Source of the DNA: an uncultured Bacteroidia bacterium
GTDB taxonomy: Bacteria > Bacteroidota > Bacteroidia > Bacteroidales > F082
NCBI GenBank assembly: GCA_902802535.1
Contig: CADCML010000034.1
Location: 1-53,295, forward strand
Reading direction: 5' to 3'
Length of the DNA stretch: 53,295 bases
This document shows positions 35,692 to 42,963 of this stretch, one piece after another. The position numbers and the translations under genes were made by a program. Numbering within the stretch: position 1 is the stretch's first letter; every line of letters starts with the position of its first letter. The notes below the pieces were generated by a model, which saw only the letters and a list, made by a program, of their open reading frames with translations, ran no database searches and was not told where the DNA came from.

Positions 35692-37344
35692 TTAGAATCC
35701 CATGCTGAACCAATACCAGAACTTGTTTTCCATCTCTTTCCAGGCTTGTCGGGTCGAGCCGGCGAAGTCGGAGGTGTATTGGTTGAGGAGCTTTGTGGCC
35801 TCCGAGGTCTTGTCCTCATCGATTAGGGTCTTGGCGCGTTTTTCCATGGCGGGGATTTCGTCCAAGGCCTTCTGTTCAAAGCGGGTCACGTTGTCTAAGA
35901 GGGTCTTTTTGGTGCGGCTCCATTGTACGGTAGCCAATTTGTTGGCCTTGCGATAGTGCCAAATCCAGGCCTCATCGCGATAACGGAGCTGGCCGCATTT
36001 GTCGAAGCCGTCGGGCAGGGTGGTGGAGCCAGAGAAGATGGGGATGCGTGGGCTTTGTCCCGGATTGTCGCAGGCCATCCAGCAGATGGCACCGATTTCG
36101 TCGGGCACCCAGCTACGGCATTGCGTGACGAAGTTGTAGCTACTCCAAGCCACCGCAACGGTGCGCTGGAAGTTGATGGTGCCAGGAGCCAAATAATTAA
36201 TGGTGTTCATGGTCACGCCGTTGACCCATGGGTTGGCGATGGGGCTGATGATGGTGTCTTCGACTACAGAGCCGTCTTCTTGACGTTTCTTGCTGACCAT
36301 CTTAATGTTGCGCGTCATGTCCATGTCGGTGCCTTCGTAAGTGCTCTTGAACAAGTTGATGACATCCATCACGTCGACTTTTTTGTCGGGTTTCACTGAG
36401 AAGGGCAGCTCGTCCATGTCCATGCTCAGGTTGAGTGAAGGGGCAAGGCTGCTGAGGACAAAGAATTCGCGTTCGCGGAAGTTCTTGCCTGCGCTGTAGC
36501 TGCTACCGAAGGCCTTCCAGAAGACAAAATCACCTTGACCGTCCCAAAGGCCGTATTTTTTGGCCACGGCCTCGCAGTTGTCGGAGCAGTAGAAGTCGCG
36601 GCTACCGCGCTCCAGCTTGCCGATGCGGGCGATGTTGGCACTGACGCCCACTTCGCCATCGGGGATGCGCTTGGCAGCCCACACACCGCCGATTTTGTCG
36701 GGACCTTCGCCGAGGATTTCCATTTGCCACACCTCGTTCTTGTCGGCAAGGGTGATGCACTCGCCGCCGTCGCCGTAGCCGTATTCCTTGACGAGTTGGC
36801 CGATGAGTTGGATGGCATCGCGGGCGTTGTCGCAGCGCATGAGGGCGACACGCTCCAGTTCCTCAATCATGAACATGCCTTTGTTGTTGACCAACGTGTC
36901 GGGGCCGGAGAAGGTGGTCTCACCGATGGCCAACTGTTTCTCGTTGAGGCAGGGATAGGCCGTGTTGAGATAGGCGTAGGTGTGCGCCACCTGTGGGATT
37001 TCGCCCACTAATTCAAGGCCACGGTTGTCGAAGGGGTCTTCGGTGTGCATGGTGCCTTTGTAGACCTTGTGCGTCTCTGCGGGTTCAACGGTTTCGCCTT
37101 TCTTTTTCTTGCCTTTGGCGGGTTCGGCCACTTTGTGGTCAGCGGCGGCTTCCCAACGCATCCAAGTGCGGTAGCGACCATCGCAAGTGTGTGAGGTGAT
37201 GACGGAGCCGTCGGTGGAGGCTTTTTTGCCGACCATGATGCTGGTGCAGCAGGCACCGTCGAGCATTTCTTGTTCTTCCTGTGCAGTGGCGTTAAAACCG
37301 ACGAGCAACAGGCTTGCTAAAAGTAATGATTTGAATTTAAGCAT
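35692..37344 (-). CDS. C69-family dipeptidase, secreted
   Basis: Ntn-hydrolase dipeptidase of the C69 (PepD/U34) family, 550 residues from ATG 37344; the frame is open upstream, but only from here is there a signal peptide (MLKFKSLLLASLLLVGFNATAQ). The mature N-terminal region reads GACCTSIMVGKKASTDGSVI, in which one of the paired cysteines is the expected catalytic nucleophile (after self-processing in this family). Other family stretches are ALMRCDNARDAIQLIGQLV, EYGYGDGGECITLADKNEVW and WQMEILGEGPDKIGGVWAA. The C-terminus ends normally. An expected role is cleavage of dipeptides in the periplasm or on the surface, which suits the peptide-fermenting lifestyle of many Bacteroidales. The promoter element TATTTTTG (37384-37391) lies 40 bp upstream. 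Confidence 0.92.
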   Translation of the reverse strand: MLKFKSLLLASLLLVGFNATAQEEQEMLDGACCTSIMVGKKASTDGSVITSHTCDGRYRTWMRWEAAADHKVAEPAKGKKKKGETVEPAETHKVYKGTMHTEDPFDNRGLELVGEIPQVAHTYAYLNTAYPCLNEKQLAIGETTFSGPDTLVNNKGMFMIEELERVALMRCDNARDAIQLIGQLVKEYGYGDGGECITLADKNEVWQMEILGEGPDKIGGVWAAKRIPDGEVGVSANIARIGKLERGSRDFYCSDNCEAVAKKYGLWDGQGDFVFWKAFGSSYSAGKNFREREFFVLSSLAPSLNLSMDMDELPFSVKPDKKVDVMDVINLFKSTYEGTDMDMTRNIKMVSKKRQEDGSVVEDTIISPIANPWVNGVTMNTINYLAPGTINFQRTVAVAWSSYNFVTQCRSWVPDEIGAICWMACDNPGQSPRIPIFSGSTTLPDGFDKCGQLRYRDEAWIWHYRKANKLATVQWSRTKKTLLDNVTRFEQKALDEIPAMEKRAKTLIDEDKTSEATKLLNQYTSDFAGSTRQAWKEMENKFWYWFSMGF

Positions 37345-37383
37345 ATTAACTTGATTTTGATGAAAATTGCCCGTTTGGGAGTC

Positions 37384-37391
37384 CAAAAATA
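37384..37391 (-). promoter_or_regulatory. -7 promoter element of the C69 dipeptidase gene
   Basis: CAAAAATA on the plus strand is TATTTTTG on the minus strand, a full match to TAnnTTTG. Confidence 0.55.
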
Positions 37392-37463
37392 GGAAAGAAA
37401 ACGGTAGGTTCGGAAAATTCGGGTAGTTTTTTGAGGAATTGTTCGACAAATCCAAATAATGCC

Positions 37464-37471
37464 TATATTTG
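37464..37471 (+). promoter_or_regulatory. -7 promoter element of the small beta-barrel gene
   Basis: TATATTTG matches TAnnTTTG, 31 bp before the ATG at 37502. Confidence 0.55.
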
Positions 37472-37501
37472 CAGGCAGTAATAACCCTAAAATCAAACGT
37501 C

Positions 37502-38134
37502 ATGAAAAAATTGGCTTTACTTGTCGGCCTTGTGGCCTTTACCATCACGGCCTTTGCTCAAAGCAAGGGAGAAATGTATATTGCTCCAAGTATTTCAGCT
37601 TCATTTGGAAGGCAGTATGCCTCATATTTTGATTTCACAACACATTACGAAGCTTCTCGACCCTTGGATGTTTCGGTCTCGCCTTATTGTGAATATGGTT
37701 TCTTCCCTGCCGATAATTGGCGTATAGCCTTCTCTTTAGGTTTTCCTTTTTACGCGACTCCGGAAACAGAGTATGATAATGGATGGGATTATAGCTATGC
37801 GATGGCAATGACCTTTAGTCCCAATGTAGCCTATTATGTTCGCTTAGCAGACAAGTTCTATTATACCCCAGAAATTGGTGTTATGGTTGAATTCGGTAGA
37901 GAAAGTGTTGATTTTAAAGGTATTTTTGACCGTACAACCCCAGCTTATTATGGAGTATATTGTTATGCCAATCTATTGGGCTTTGAGTATCGAGTGAGTG
38001 AGAAAATTGCTATTGGTGTTGGAATAAGTTCCATTTATTATCTCTTTGCTCGGGAGTTTGGTTCGCAGTATAGAAGTAGTCAATGGCGGTTCAGTTTCAA
38101 CAATAGCACTGTGTCTGTCTTATTCTATTTATGA
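37502..38134 (+). CDS. Small outer-membrane beta-barrel protein
   Basis: A 210-residue protein from ATG 37502 (an open frame extends upstream across the promoter). The signal peptide is MKKLALLVGLVAFTITAFAQ. The mature part alternates tyrosine-rich amphipathic strands and turns, such as YIAPSISASFGRQYASYFDF, NVAYYVRLADKFYYTPEIGV and YGVYCYANLLGFEYRVSEKI, and ends in the strand NNSTVSVLFYL, whose last residue is not an aromatic. This is the appearance of an OmpA-like eight-stranded barrel (outer membrane protein beta-barrel domain). No loop or periplasmic domain is present to suggest a function. Its stop codon lies one base from that of the convergent hemW gene. Confidence 0.8.
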   Translation: MKKLALLVGLVAFTITAFAQSKGEMYIAPSISASFGRQYASYFDFTTHYEASRPLDVSVSPYCEYGFFPADNWRIAFSLGFPFYATPETEYDNGWDYSYAMAMTFSPNVAYYVRLADKFYYTPEIGVMVEFGRESVDFKGIFDRTTPAYYGVYCYANLLGFEYRVSEKIAIGVGISSIYYLFAREFGSQYRSSQWRFSFNNSTVSVLFYL

Positions 38135-38135
38135 T

Positions 38136-39329
38136 TTACGAAAACAGTTCTTCCGCCACGCCGTCGGCGAAGAGCATCTGTTCGTCGGTGAGGTAGAGGA
38201 ATTCCCGTGTTTGTGAGAGCCTGCCTTGGGCAATCAAAGGTTGGGCGTGTTCTTCACAATAGGTCGAAAAGCGTTCGCCCATCTCACGTTTCAGCCATTT
38301 TAGGTCAATGCCCCAGTGGGTCCGCAGGCGGAGCATGACGTATTCGTTGTAGATTTGTTCGGGGAAGAGTAGCTCCTTTTCTTGGACACGCTTTGCGTCA
38401 TTGCGAGCGAAGCGTGGCAATCTAGGAAACGAGTCCTCTGGATTGCTTCGTCGTGCCTCCTCGCAACGACGCGAAGCGGCAGTATACTGCTCAACACTTG
38501 CAACATTCCACTGCCGCGATGCCCCGTCAAACGAATGTGCTGAAGGCCCAATGCCGAGATAAGGCGTTCCGAACCAGTAGCTTGCATTGTGTTTGGAATG
38601 CATTCCGCGTCGGCAGAAGTTGGAAATCTCATAGTGCAGATAACCGTTTTCGGCGGCACGGTGACAAAGGATTGCATAATCGCGTATCGCCTCCTCTTCA
38701 TTGACGGGCAATGCCTTCCCTTGTTCGATTTGCTTGGTGAGAATGGAATTAGGCTCCAAGGTCAAGGCGTAGGCTGAAAGATGGGGCAGGTCATACTCAA
38801 AAAAGAGATCAAGGTTGCGGTTCCACTGCTCGGCGTTGGAGGTGGGCAGACCATAAATCAGGTCGATGCTAATATTTTCAAAACCAGCTTGTTTGGCCCA
38901 ATTGAGGCATTGGCGGGCGTGATTGGAGTCGTGTTTGCGGCTGAGGTATTGCAAATCGTTGTCGAAAAAGCTCTGAATGCCGATGCTCAGCCGATTGATG
39001 CCAATCTTGTGTAGACCTTCAAGGTATTCCAACGAAAGCGAGTCTGGATTGGCCTCAAGGGTGATTTCTGCATTTTCGGCGACGGGAAAGTGTATATTAA
39101 TAAGGTGTAGCAATTCCCGTATTTCTTCAAGAGTCAACAGGGAAGGGGTGCCGCCACCGAAATAAATCGTGTGGACGTTTTCACCATTCAAATAGTTTTT
39201 TCGTGCGACGATTTCTGCTTTCAACGCCTCCAAAAACCTGTCCTTCAGCTTCAAGGAAGGCAATGAATAAAACCCGCAATAGCCGCATTTCGACTTGCAG
39301 AAAGGAATATGGATGTAAATGCCTGCCAT
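38136..39329 (-). CDS. hemW: HemW-like radical SAM protein with inserted repeat peptide
   Basis: Radical SAM protein of the HemW (coproporphyrinogen III oxidase-like) family, 397 residues from ATG 39329; upstream ATGs are nine codons or fewer away and precede the conserved MAGIYIHIPF start. The iron-sulfur ligands are C11, C15 and C18 (CKSKCGYC). GGGTPSLL and the EANPDSL stretch follow as usual. HemW proteins act as heme chaperones rather than true oxidases. The HemN C-terminal domain is present (YNEYVMLRLRTHWGIDLKWL). Between YTAASRRCEEA and KELLFPEQI about 30 residues (including RRSNPEDSFPRLPRFARNDA) are encoded by a REP-like element at 38390-38477. Homologues have a short loop of around 10 residues there. 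Frame and both flanking domains are intact, so the protein may tolerate the insertion. Confidence 0.93.
   Translation of the reverse strand: MAGIYIHIPFCKSKCGYCGFYSLPSLKLKDRFLEALKAEIVARKNYLNGENVHTIYFGGGTPSLLTLEEIRELLHLINIHFPVAENAEITLEANPDSLSLEYLEGLHKIGINRLSIGIQSFFDNDLQYLSRKHDSNHARQCLNWAKQAGFENISIDLIYGLPTSNAEQWNRNLDLFFEYDLPHLSAYALTLEPNSILTKQIEQGKALPVNEEEAIRDYAILCHRAAENGYLHYEISNFCRRGMHSKHNASYWFGTPYLGIGPSAHSFDGASRQWNVASVEQYTAASRRCEEARRSNPEDSFPRLPRFARNDAKRVQEKELLFPEQIYNEYVMLRLRTHWGIDLKWLKREMGERFSTYCEEHAQPLIAQGRLSQTREFLYLTDEQMLFADGVAEELFS
38390..38477. repeat. REP-like palindromic element, copy B (inside hemW)
   Basis: An 88-bp element: GCTTTGCGTCATTGCGAG at the left end and CTCGCAACGACGCGAAGC at the right end are inverse copies with 16 of 18 positions matching. 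Further inside, GTGGCAATC and GATTGCTTCG continue the symmetry around a centre near 38431. The left module is 25/26 identical to the inverse of the module at 15102-15127. It is read in frame through hemW on the minus strand. Confidence 0.85.
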
Positions 39330-39341
39330 AATGCAATAATA

Positions 39342-39370
39342 AGAAAAGTCCCGCATGGCAGGACTTTTCT
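39342..39370. terminator. Hairpin between the FG-GAP/T9SS gene and hemW
   Basis: Perfect 10-bp stem AGAAAAGTCC / GGACTTTTCT with a 9-base loop, located 13 bp upstream of the hemW start and after the stop of the gene at 39384. On the minus strand it ends in a T-rich stretch, so it can act as a terminator of that gene. Confidence 0.6.
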
Positions 39371-39383
39371 TGGTTTATGAAAC

Positions 39384-41381
39384 TTACTTTTCGATCATCA
39401 GTTTAGCCATCTTTTCTCCCTGTTTGGTCTGCAGGCGGACGAAATACATCCCGTCGGGTAGGCTGTTGAGCTGGATGGCATCAAAGTTCTCGCTGACACT
39501 CAGCACTTTTTGTCCAACCATGTTGAACACTTCGACCTGAAGGATGTCCTTGCCTTCAATGCGGAGCATGTCCTTCGCGGGATTTGGGTAGATACAACTT
39601 TGTCCCAAATGTTCATCGACTCCATCGGGAATCCACATCGCTTCAATGGTTTCACTCATCGCCTCACATCCGTCGCTATACACGGCGTTGATAGAATAAA
39701 AGTGAGTCTCGTAAGCATCTCCAAAACTATCATCGGAAAAAGACGTATAGTCAGCGGGAAGCGTGGCTATCAACTCATCGTCTCGATAAACTTGGAGCGC
39801 AATCAAGTCACCCGTAGAGGTTTCCGAAGGAAGGTCCCAAAACAGTCCAATATAAGGCCAATCGCCGCCGGTTTCCCATGTCAGGTTTTCAATGGGATAG
39901 CATTGGACCAAAACGGTTTCTTCACGAAGCCATCCCATGCGGTCGTTGCTGCCTTTGTAGGTGCCAAAGACCAAATTACCAACAGGCTGGTTCAAGGCGT
40001 AGGCAGTCACATACACTGGGTCGTCGGGGGAGAAATTCTGGACATAGCTCAGCGTGACAATTTCCAAGTTGCCGTCGCCGTCGATGTCGCCGAAATTGGC
40101 ACCGTTCATGTAGGTGAGGCCTTGCGGACGTAAAGGGAAGCCGTTGGTGACCTCAGTGCCGTCCATTTTCCAAGCGCGGATGAAACCTTCACCACCGTCC
40201 ATCAGGTTGAAGTCGGTGATGATTTCGTTTTCGCCGTCGCTGTCGATGTCGGCTACAGAAACAAAACCTTCGATGCCTGAGGTCAAGTTGAGCGGGAATC
40301 CAGGAGCCACGTTGCCATCGGCATCGTATTGATAGAACACGTTTCCTTCGCCCGAAACGCCCATGAAGATGGCAAAGTCATCGCTGCTTTTCACCATCGT
40401 TTCGTTTCTCACCACTGTTGGAGCGGAATAAGTCCACGAGCTGACAGGTTTCGGCCAGCCTTGACGATATTCACCCGTGTGAGCATTGCGTATGTAATGG
40501 TTCGGGTTGTCGCCGTGGCAGGCACCAACGAGACTCCATTCGCCATCGCCATCGAAATCGACCACAAGCGGCGACTGGTAGGAATATTTGTAAGCCTCCT
40601 GACCATCAACGGAATACAATATCTCGCCCGTATGACTGACGCAATAGAGGACGGAAGTCGTCGCAATGAAGAGTTCAAGAAAACCGTCTCCGTCAATGTC
40701 GGCCAGCGTAGGTGTGAAAGCGGGTGTTGAGGGCATTTCAAAGGGGAACCCGTCGATTTCCTCGCCTTGGAGGTTCCACGCATGGACTCCGGCGGAGATG
40801 CTTGCCGAGGCCTTGCCGCGACCGCAGAAGATGATTTCCAATATGCCGTCGTTGTTGAGGTCGGCCAAAACGGGAGCGCAGATGAGTGGGTTGTTGTTTG
40901 TCACGGTGGCAAGCAACACTTCACCTGTGTTGCTGAAAACATTGATGCCTCCACGGGCATTGCCGTATGCGGTGAGGGCCACCACTTCCAAGTTGCCGTC
41001 GCCGTCGATGTCGCCAACGGTGGCAGGGTATTGTCCCATGCCTCCGGCAAGTGTCTGGGCCCAAAGGATATTTCCTTGCCCGTCAATGACGTTGATTTCT
41101 TCATTGTGGTTGAGGATGATTTCGTCAGCACCGTCGTTGTTGAGGTCGGCCAAAGTCAAGCCGCGCATGGGCTTGTAGGTGGTGTTTGAGCCAAAGCTCA
41201 AGGGAAATCCTGGCATGGGCATCAAGCCATCGCGGGCCGCTGGAGGCAGTTGGACATCGAGCACGCTTTCGGTTGTAATCACGCCTTGTTCATCAACAAA
41301 AGCCCTTGTCGCAGGCTGCTGCGCAAGGGCTTTTACTGATAGAACCACAAAGGCGATAAACAATAGGTTCAGCTTTTTCAT
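39384..41381 (-). CDS. FG-GAP/VCBS-repeat protein with T9SS type A sorting domain
   Basis: Secreted 665-residue protein. The signal is MKKLNLLFIAFVVLSVKALA. The body contains a series of FG-GAP/VCBS-type calcium-binding repeats forming a predicted beta-propeller: DLNNDGADEI, DIDGDGNLEV, DLNNDGILEI, DIDGDGFLEL, DFDGDGEWSL, DIDSDGENEI and DIDGDGNLEI, spaced 40-70 residues. A fibronectin-type-III-like region follows (about residues 500-590). The last 75 residues form a T9SS type A sorting domain (SCIYPNPAKDMLRI ... LPDGMYFVRLQTKQGEK). It is probably displayed on the cell surface; propeller proteins of this kind often bind matrix or carbohydrates, but no specificity can be read. It lies 28 bp downstream of the aquaporin gene on the same strand and may be cotranscribed. 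Confidence 0.9.
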   Translation of the reverse strand: MKKLNLLFIAFVVLSVKALAQQPATRAFVDEQGVITTESVLDVQLPPAARDGLMPMPGFPLSFGSNTTYKPMRGLTLADLNNDGADEIILNHNEEINVIDGQGNILWAQTLAGGMGQYPATVGDIDGDGNLEVVALTAYGNARGGINVFSNTGEVLLATVTNNNPLICAPVLADLNNDGILEIIFCGRGKASASISAGVHAWNLQGEEIDGFPFEMPSTPAFTPTLADIDGDGFLELFIATTSVLYCVSHTGEILYSVDGQEAYKYSYQSPLVVDFDGDGEWSLVGACHGDNPNHYIRNAHTGEYRQGWPKPVSSWTYSAPTVVRNETMVKSSDDFAIFMGVSGEGNVFYQYDADGNVAPGFPLNLTSGIEGFVSVADIDSDGENEIITDFNLMDGGEGFIRAWKMDGTEVTNGFPLRPQGLTYMNGANFGDIDGDGNLEIVTLSYVQNFSPDDPVYVTAYALNQPVGNLVFGTYKGSNDRMGWLREETVLVQCYPIENLTWETGGDWPYIGLFWDLPSETSTGDLIALQVYRDDELIATLPADYTSFSDDSFGDAYETHFYSINAVYSDGCEAMSETIEAMWIPDGVDEHLGQSCIYPNPAKDMLRIEGKDILQVEVFNMVGQKVLSVSENFDAIQLNSLPDGMYFVRLQTKQGEKMAKLMIEK

Positions 41382-41409
41382 GGTTCCTGAATTTTAGTTG
41401 TTCGGCTGC

Positions 41410-42144
41410 TTATTTCTCGCATTTCTTGCAGCAACCAGCGAGGCACTTGTAGCAAACACCAGCAAGGCAAGCACCCACGAGCGGAGCCACGATGAAGAGC
41501 CACACTTGGCTCATGGCGCTCCAAGCACCACCGCAGTTGGAGAACAGGGCGACGCCAAGCGAACGGGCGGGGTTCACGGAAGTGTTGGTCAGCGGGATGC
41601 TGATGAGGTGGATGAGCACCAAGGTGAGACCGATGGCCAGACCGCCGAACTTGCCGTTGGCATGGCTGCTATCGGTGACGCCGAGGATGACCATCAGGAA
41701 CACGAAGGTCAGCAGGCATTCAACCAAGAAGGCACCGCCAGTGGAGATGGCTTGATAGCCCGTGTCGGGACCGCCGCAAGCCTTCTGGAAGGCCTCACCA
41801 AAACCATTGGAAGCGAAGACGCCGGTAGCGCCACCGCCGATGGCATTCCAAATCACAAGCAGCAAAGCACCAGCGATGATACCGCCGATGAACTGGGCAG
41901 CCCAGTAGCAGAGCATTTCCTTGAGGCTCATGCGGCCATTGACGAAAACGCCAAAACTGACGGCGGGATTGAGGTGGGCACCCGAAATGTGGCCGATGCC
42001 ATAAGCCATGGCGACCACGGTAAGGCCGAAAGCGATGGCTACACCAAGGAAGCCGACATGTCCGAACAAGGCCGTTCCACAGCCACCGAACACCAAGACG
42101 AATGTGCCGAACAATTCGGCGAAGAACTTTTTACTGTCTTTCAT
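41410..42144 (-). CDS. Aquaporin (AqpZ-like) with cysteine-rich tail
   Basis: Major intrinsic protein channel of 244 residues from ATG 42144; the frame is open upstream but only across the promoter region. Six transmembrane segments and both pore half-helices are present: the first NPA in HLNPAVSFGVFVNG and the second in SVNPARSLGVALFS. The narrow aromatic/arginine region fits AqpZ-type water channels. The C-terminus is odd: after the last helix (VAPLVGA) it reads CLAGVCYKCLAGCCKKCEK, with six cysteines in 19 residues and a run of lysines, in place of the short charged tail of usual AqpZ proteins. This could bind a metal or be lipid-modified, which is speculative. A promoter element is at 42226-42233. 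Confidence 0.93.
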   Translation of the reverse strand: MKDSKKFFAELFGTFVLVFGGCGTALFGHVGFLGVAIAFGLTVVAMAYGIGHISGAHLNPAVSFGVFVNGRMSLKEMLCYWAAQFIGGIIAGALLLVIWNAIGGGATGVFASNGFGEAFQKACGGPDTGYQAISTGGAFLVECLLTFVFLMVILGVTDSSHANGKFGGLAIGLTLVLIHLISIPLTNTSVNPARSLGVALFSNCGGAWSAMSQVWLFIVAPLVGACLAGVCYKCLAGCCKKCEK

Positions 42145-42225
42145 AACGTTTGAATTTTGATGAGTAATTAGTTGTTGATTATGATTTATTAGACTATTTC
42201 CACAAGACGTGTCAATGTGACACTG

Positions 42226-42233
42226 CAAATGTA
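42226..42233 (-). promoter_or_regulatory. -7 promoter element of the aquaporin gene
   Basis: CAAATGTA is TACATTTG on the minus strand, a full match to TAnnTTTG. It implies a leader of about 75 nt before ATG 42144. Confidence 0.55.
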
Positions 42234-42432
42234 CAAAATAATCAAAGGCGTTCGACATTTTTCAATAAAAATCGAAATAATGTGCAAGAAAACTTTCTTT
42301 CAGTTTCCTGTTTGCGCAACGCATTTCAAAGACGATTATGTTTTTAAAGATATAATCATTTGACAATCAAATAGATGTATTTTTTGTGAAAAAAAAATTC
42401 TGATTTATTGTAAAATATCACAAAAAAAGCAA

Positions 42433-42440
42433 TAATTTTG
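42433..42440 (+). promoter_or_regulatory. -7 promoter element of the small membrane protein gene
   Basis: TAATTTTG matches TAnnTTTG; its transcript would have a leader of about 65 nt before ATG 42513. Confidence 0.55.
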
Positions 42441-42512
42441 CGGCATTAAAAAGTATAAATAACGGAAGTCCAGAAATGGGCATAATTAATAAATAAGAAA
42501 GGTGTTTTTATA

Positions 42513-42797
42513 ATGAAAAAAAGAGTAATAACCTTTATGGCCATTGCGTCGATGTTGGTCGCTCCTGCCGCGATGATGGCTCAAAACATCTACCTCAGCA
42601 ACGAGGAGATGGTCGAGAGTATGCTTGGCGAGAAAGAAGATGAAGGAAAGGAAGGAGAGAAAGGAGAGAAAGATGAGATTCATCGTGACATCACCGACAT
42701 TGACGAATTCGCCCCTCTTGGTGAAGGAGTTTTGCTGTTGAGCTGCCTCGGCGGTGCCTATCTCTTCGGAAGAAGAAGAAAGGAACAGAATTCCTAA
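42513..42797 (+). CDS. Small exported protein with C-terminal membrane anchor
   Basis: A 94-residue protein with three parts: a signal peptide (MKKRVITFMAIASMLVAPAAMMAQ), a strongly charged middle segment (EKEDEGKEGEKGEKDE, residues about 41-56) and a short C-terminal transmembrane helix followed by RRRKEQ (APLGEGVLLLSCLGGAYLFG at about 67-86). This tripartite plan resembles proteins with a C-terminal sorting tail (PEP-CTERM-like or the PLG-x-G tails I recall from small Bacteroidota proteins), but I cannot name the family. It has its own promoter and terminator and precedes the MacAB-TolC operon. Confidence 0.75.
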   Translation: MKKRVITFMAIASMLVAPAAMMAQNIYLSNEEMVESMLGEKEDEGKEGEKGEKDEIHRDITDIDEFAPLGEGVLLLSCLGGAYLFGRRRKEQNS

Positions 42798-42817
42798 TCA
42801 ATTTGAACAATTCCTTG

Positions 42818-42840
42818 GCAAGTTCAATCTTGCTTTTTTC
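42818..42840 (+). terminator. Terminator after the small membrane protein gene
   Basis: GCAAG (42818-42822) and CTTGC (42829-42833) form a short stem followed by a T-run. Confidence 0.5.
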
Positions 42841-42882
42841 TGTTTTAGAATAGGGAAAAAACAGAGAATAGAATAACTATGC

Positions 42883-42890
42883 TATTTTTG
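42883..42890 (+). promoter_or_regulatory. -7 promoter element of the MacAB-TolC operon
   Basis: TATTTTTG matches TAnnTTTG, about 73 bp before the TolC-like start at 42964. The resulting leader contains a terminator hairpin. Confidence 0.6.
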
Positions 42891-42918
42891 CATGGTTAAT
42901 AGAGTTAAAGATTTATGA

Positions 42919-42948
42919 GGCAGGTTATTATTAACTTGCCTTTTTTTT
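42919..42948 (+). terminator. Intrinsic terminator in the operon leader (possible attenuator)
   Basis: GGCAGGT (42919-42925) pairs with ACTTGCC (42934-42940) around an AT-rich loop and is followed by eight T residues, ending 15 bp before the TolC-like ATG. An alternative pairing GTTAATA (42895-42901) with TATTAAC (42929-42935) would disrupt it. An ATG at 42915 could start a 21-codon frame crossing the hairpin and overlapping the TolC start. Confidence 0.6.
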
Positions 42949-42963
42949 GTTTAATACAATCGA

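Larger units (their letters stand above)
42145..42512. other. Intergenic region between divergent genes
   Basis: This 368-bp AT-rich region separates the divergent aquaporin and small membrane protein genes. It contains a -7 element for each (42226-42233 minus, 42433-42440 plus) and long A/T runs. I see no RNA gene, open frame or clear repeat in it. Confidence 0.6.

Noticed and set aside
37345-37548. 68-residue N-terminal extension of the C69 dipeptidase
   Set aside because: It crosses the promoter element and the divergent gene start, and would bury the signal peptide.
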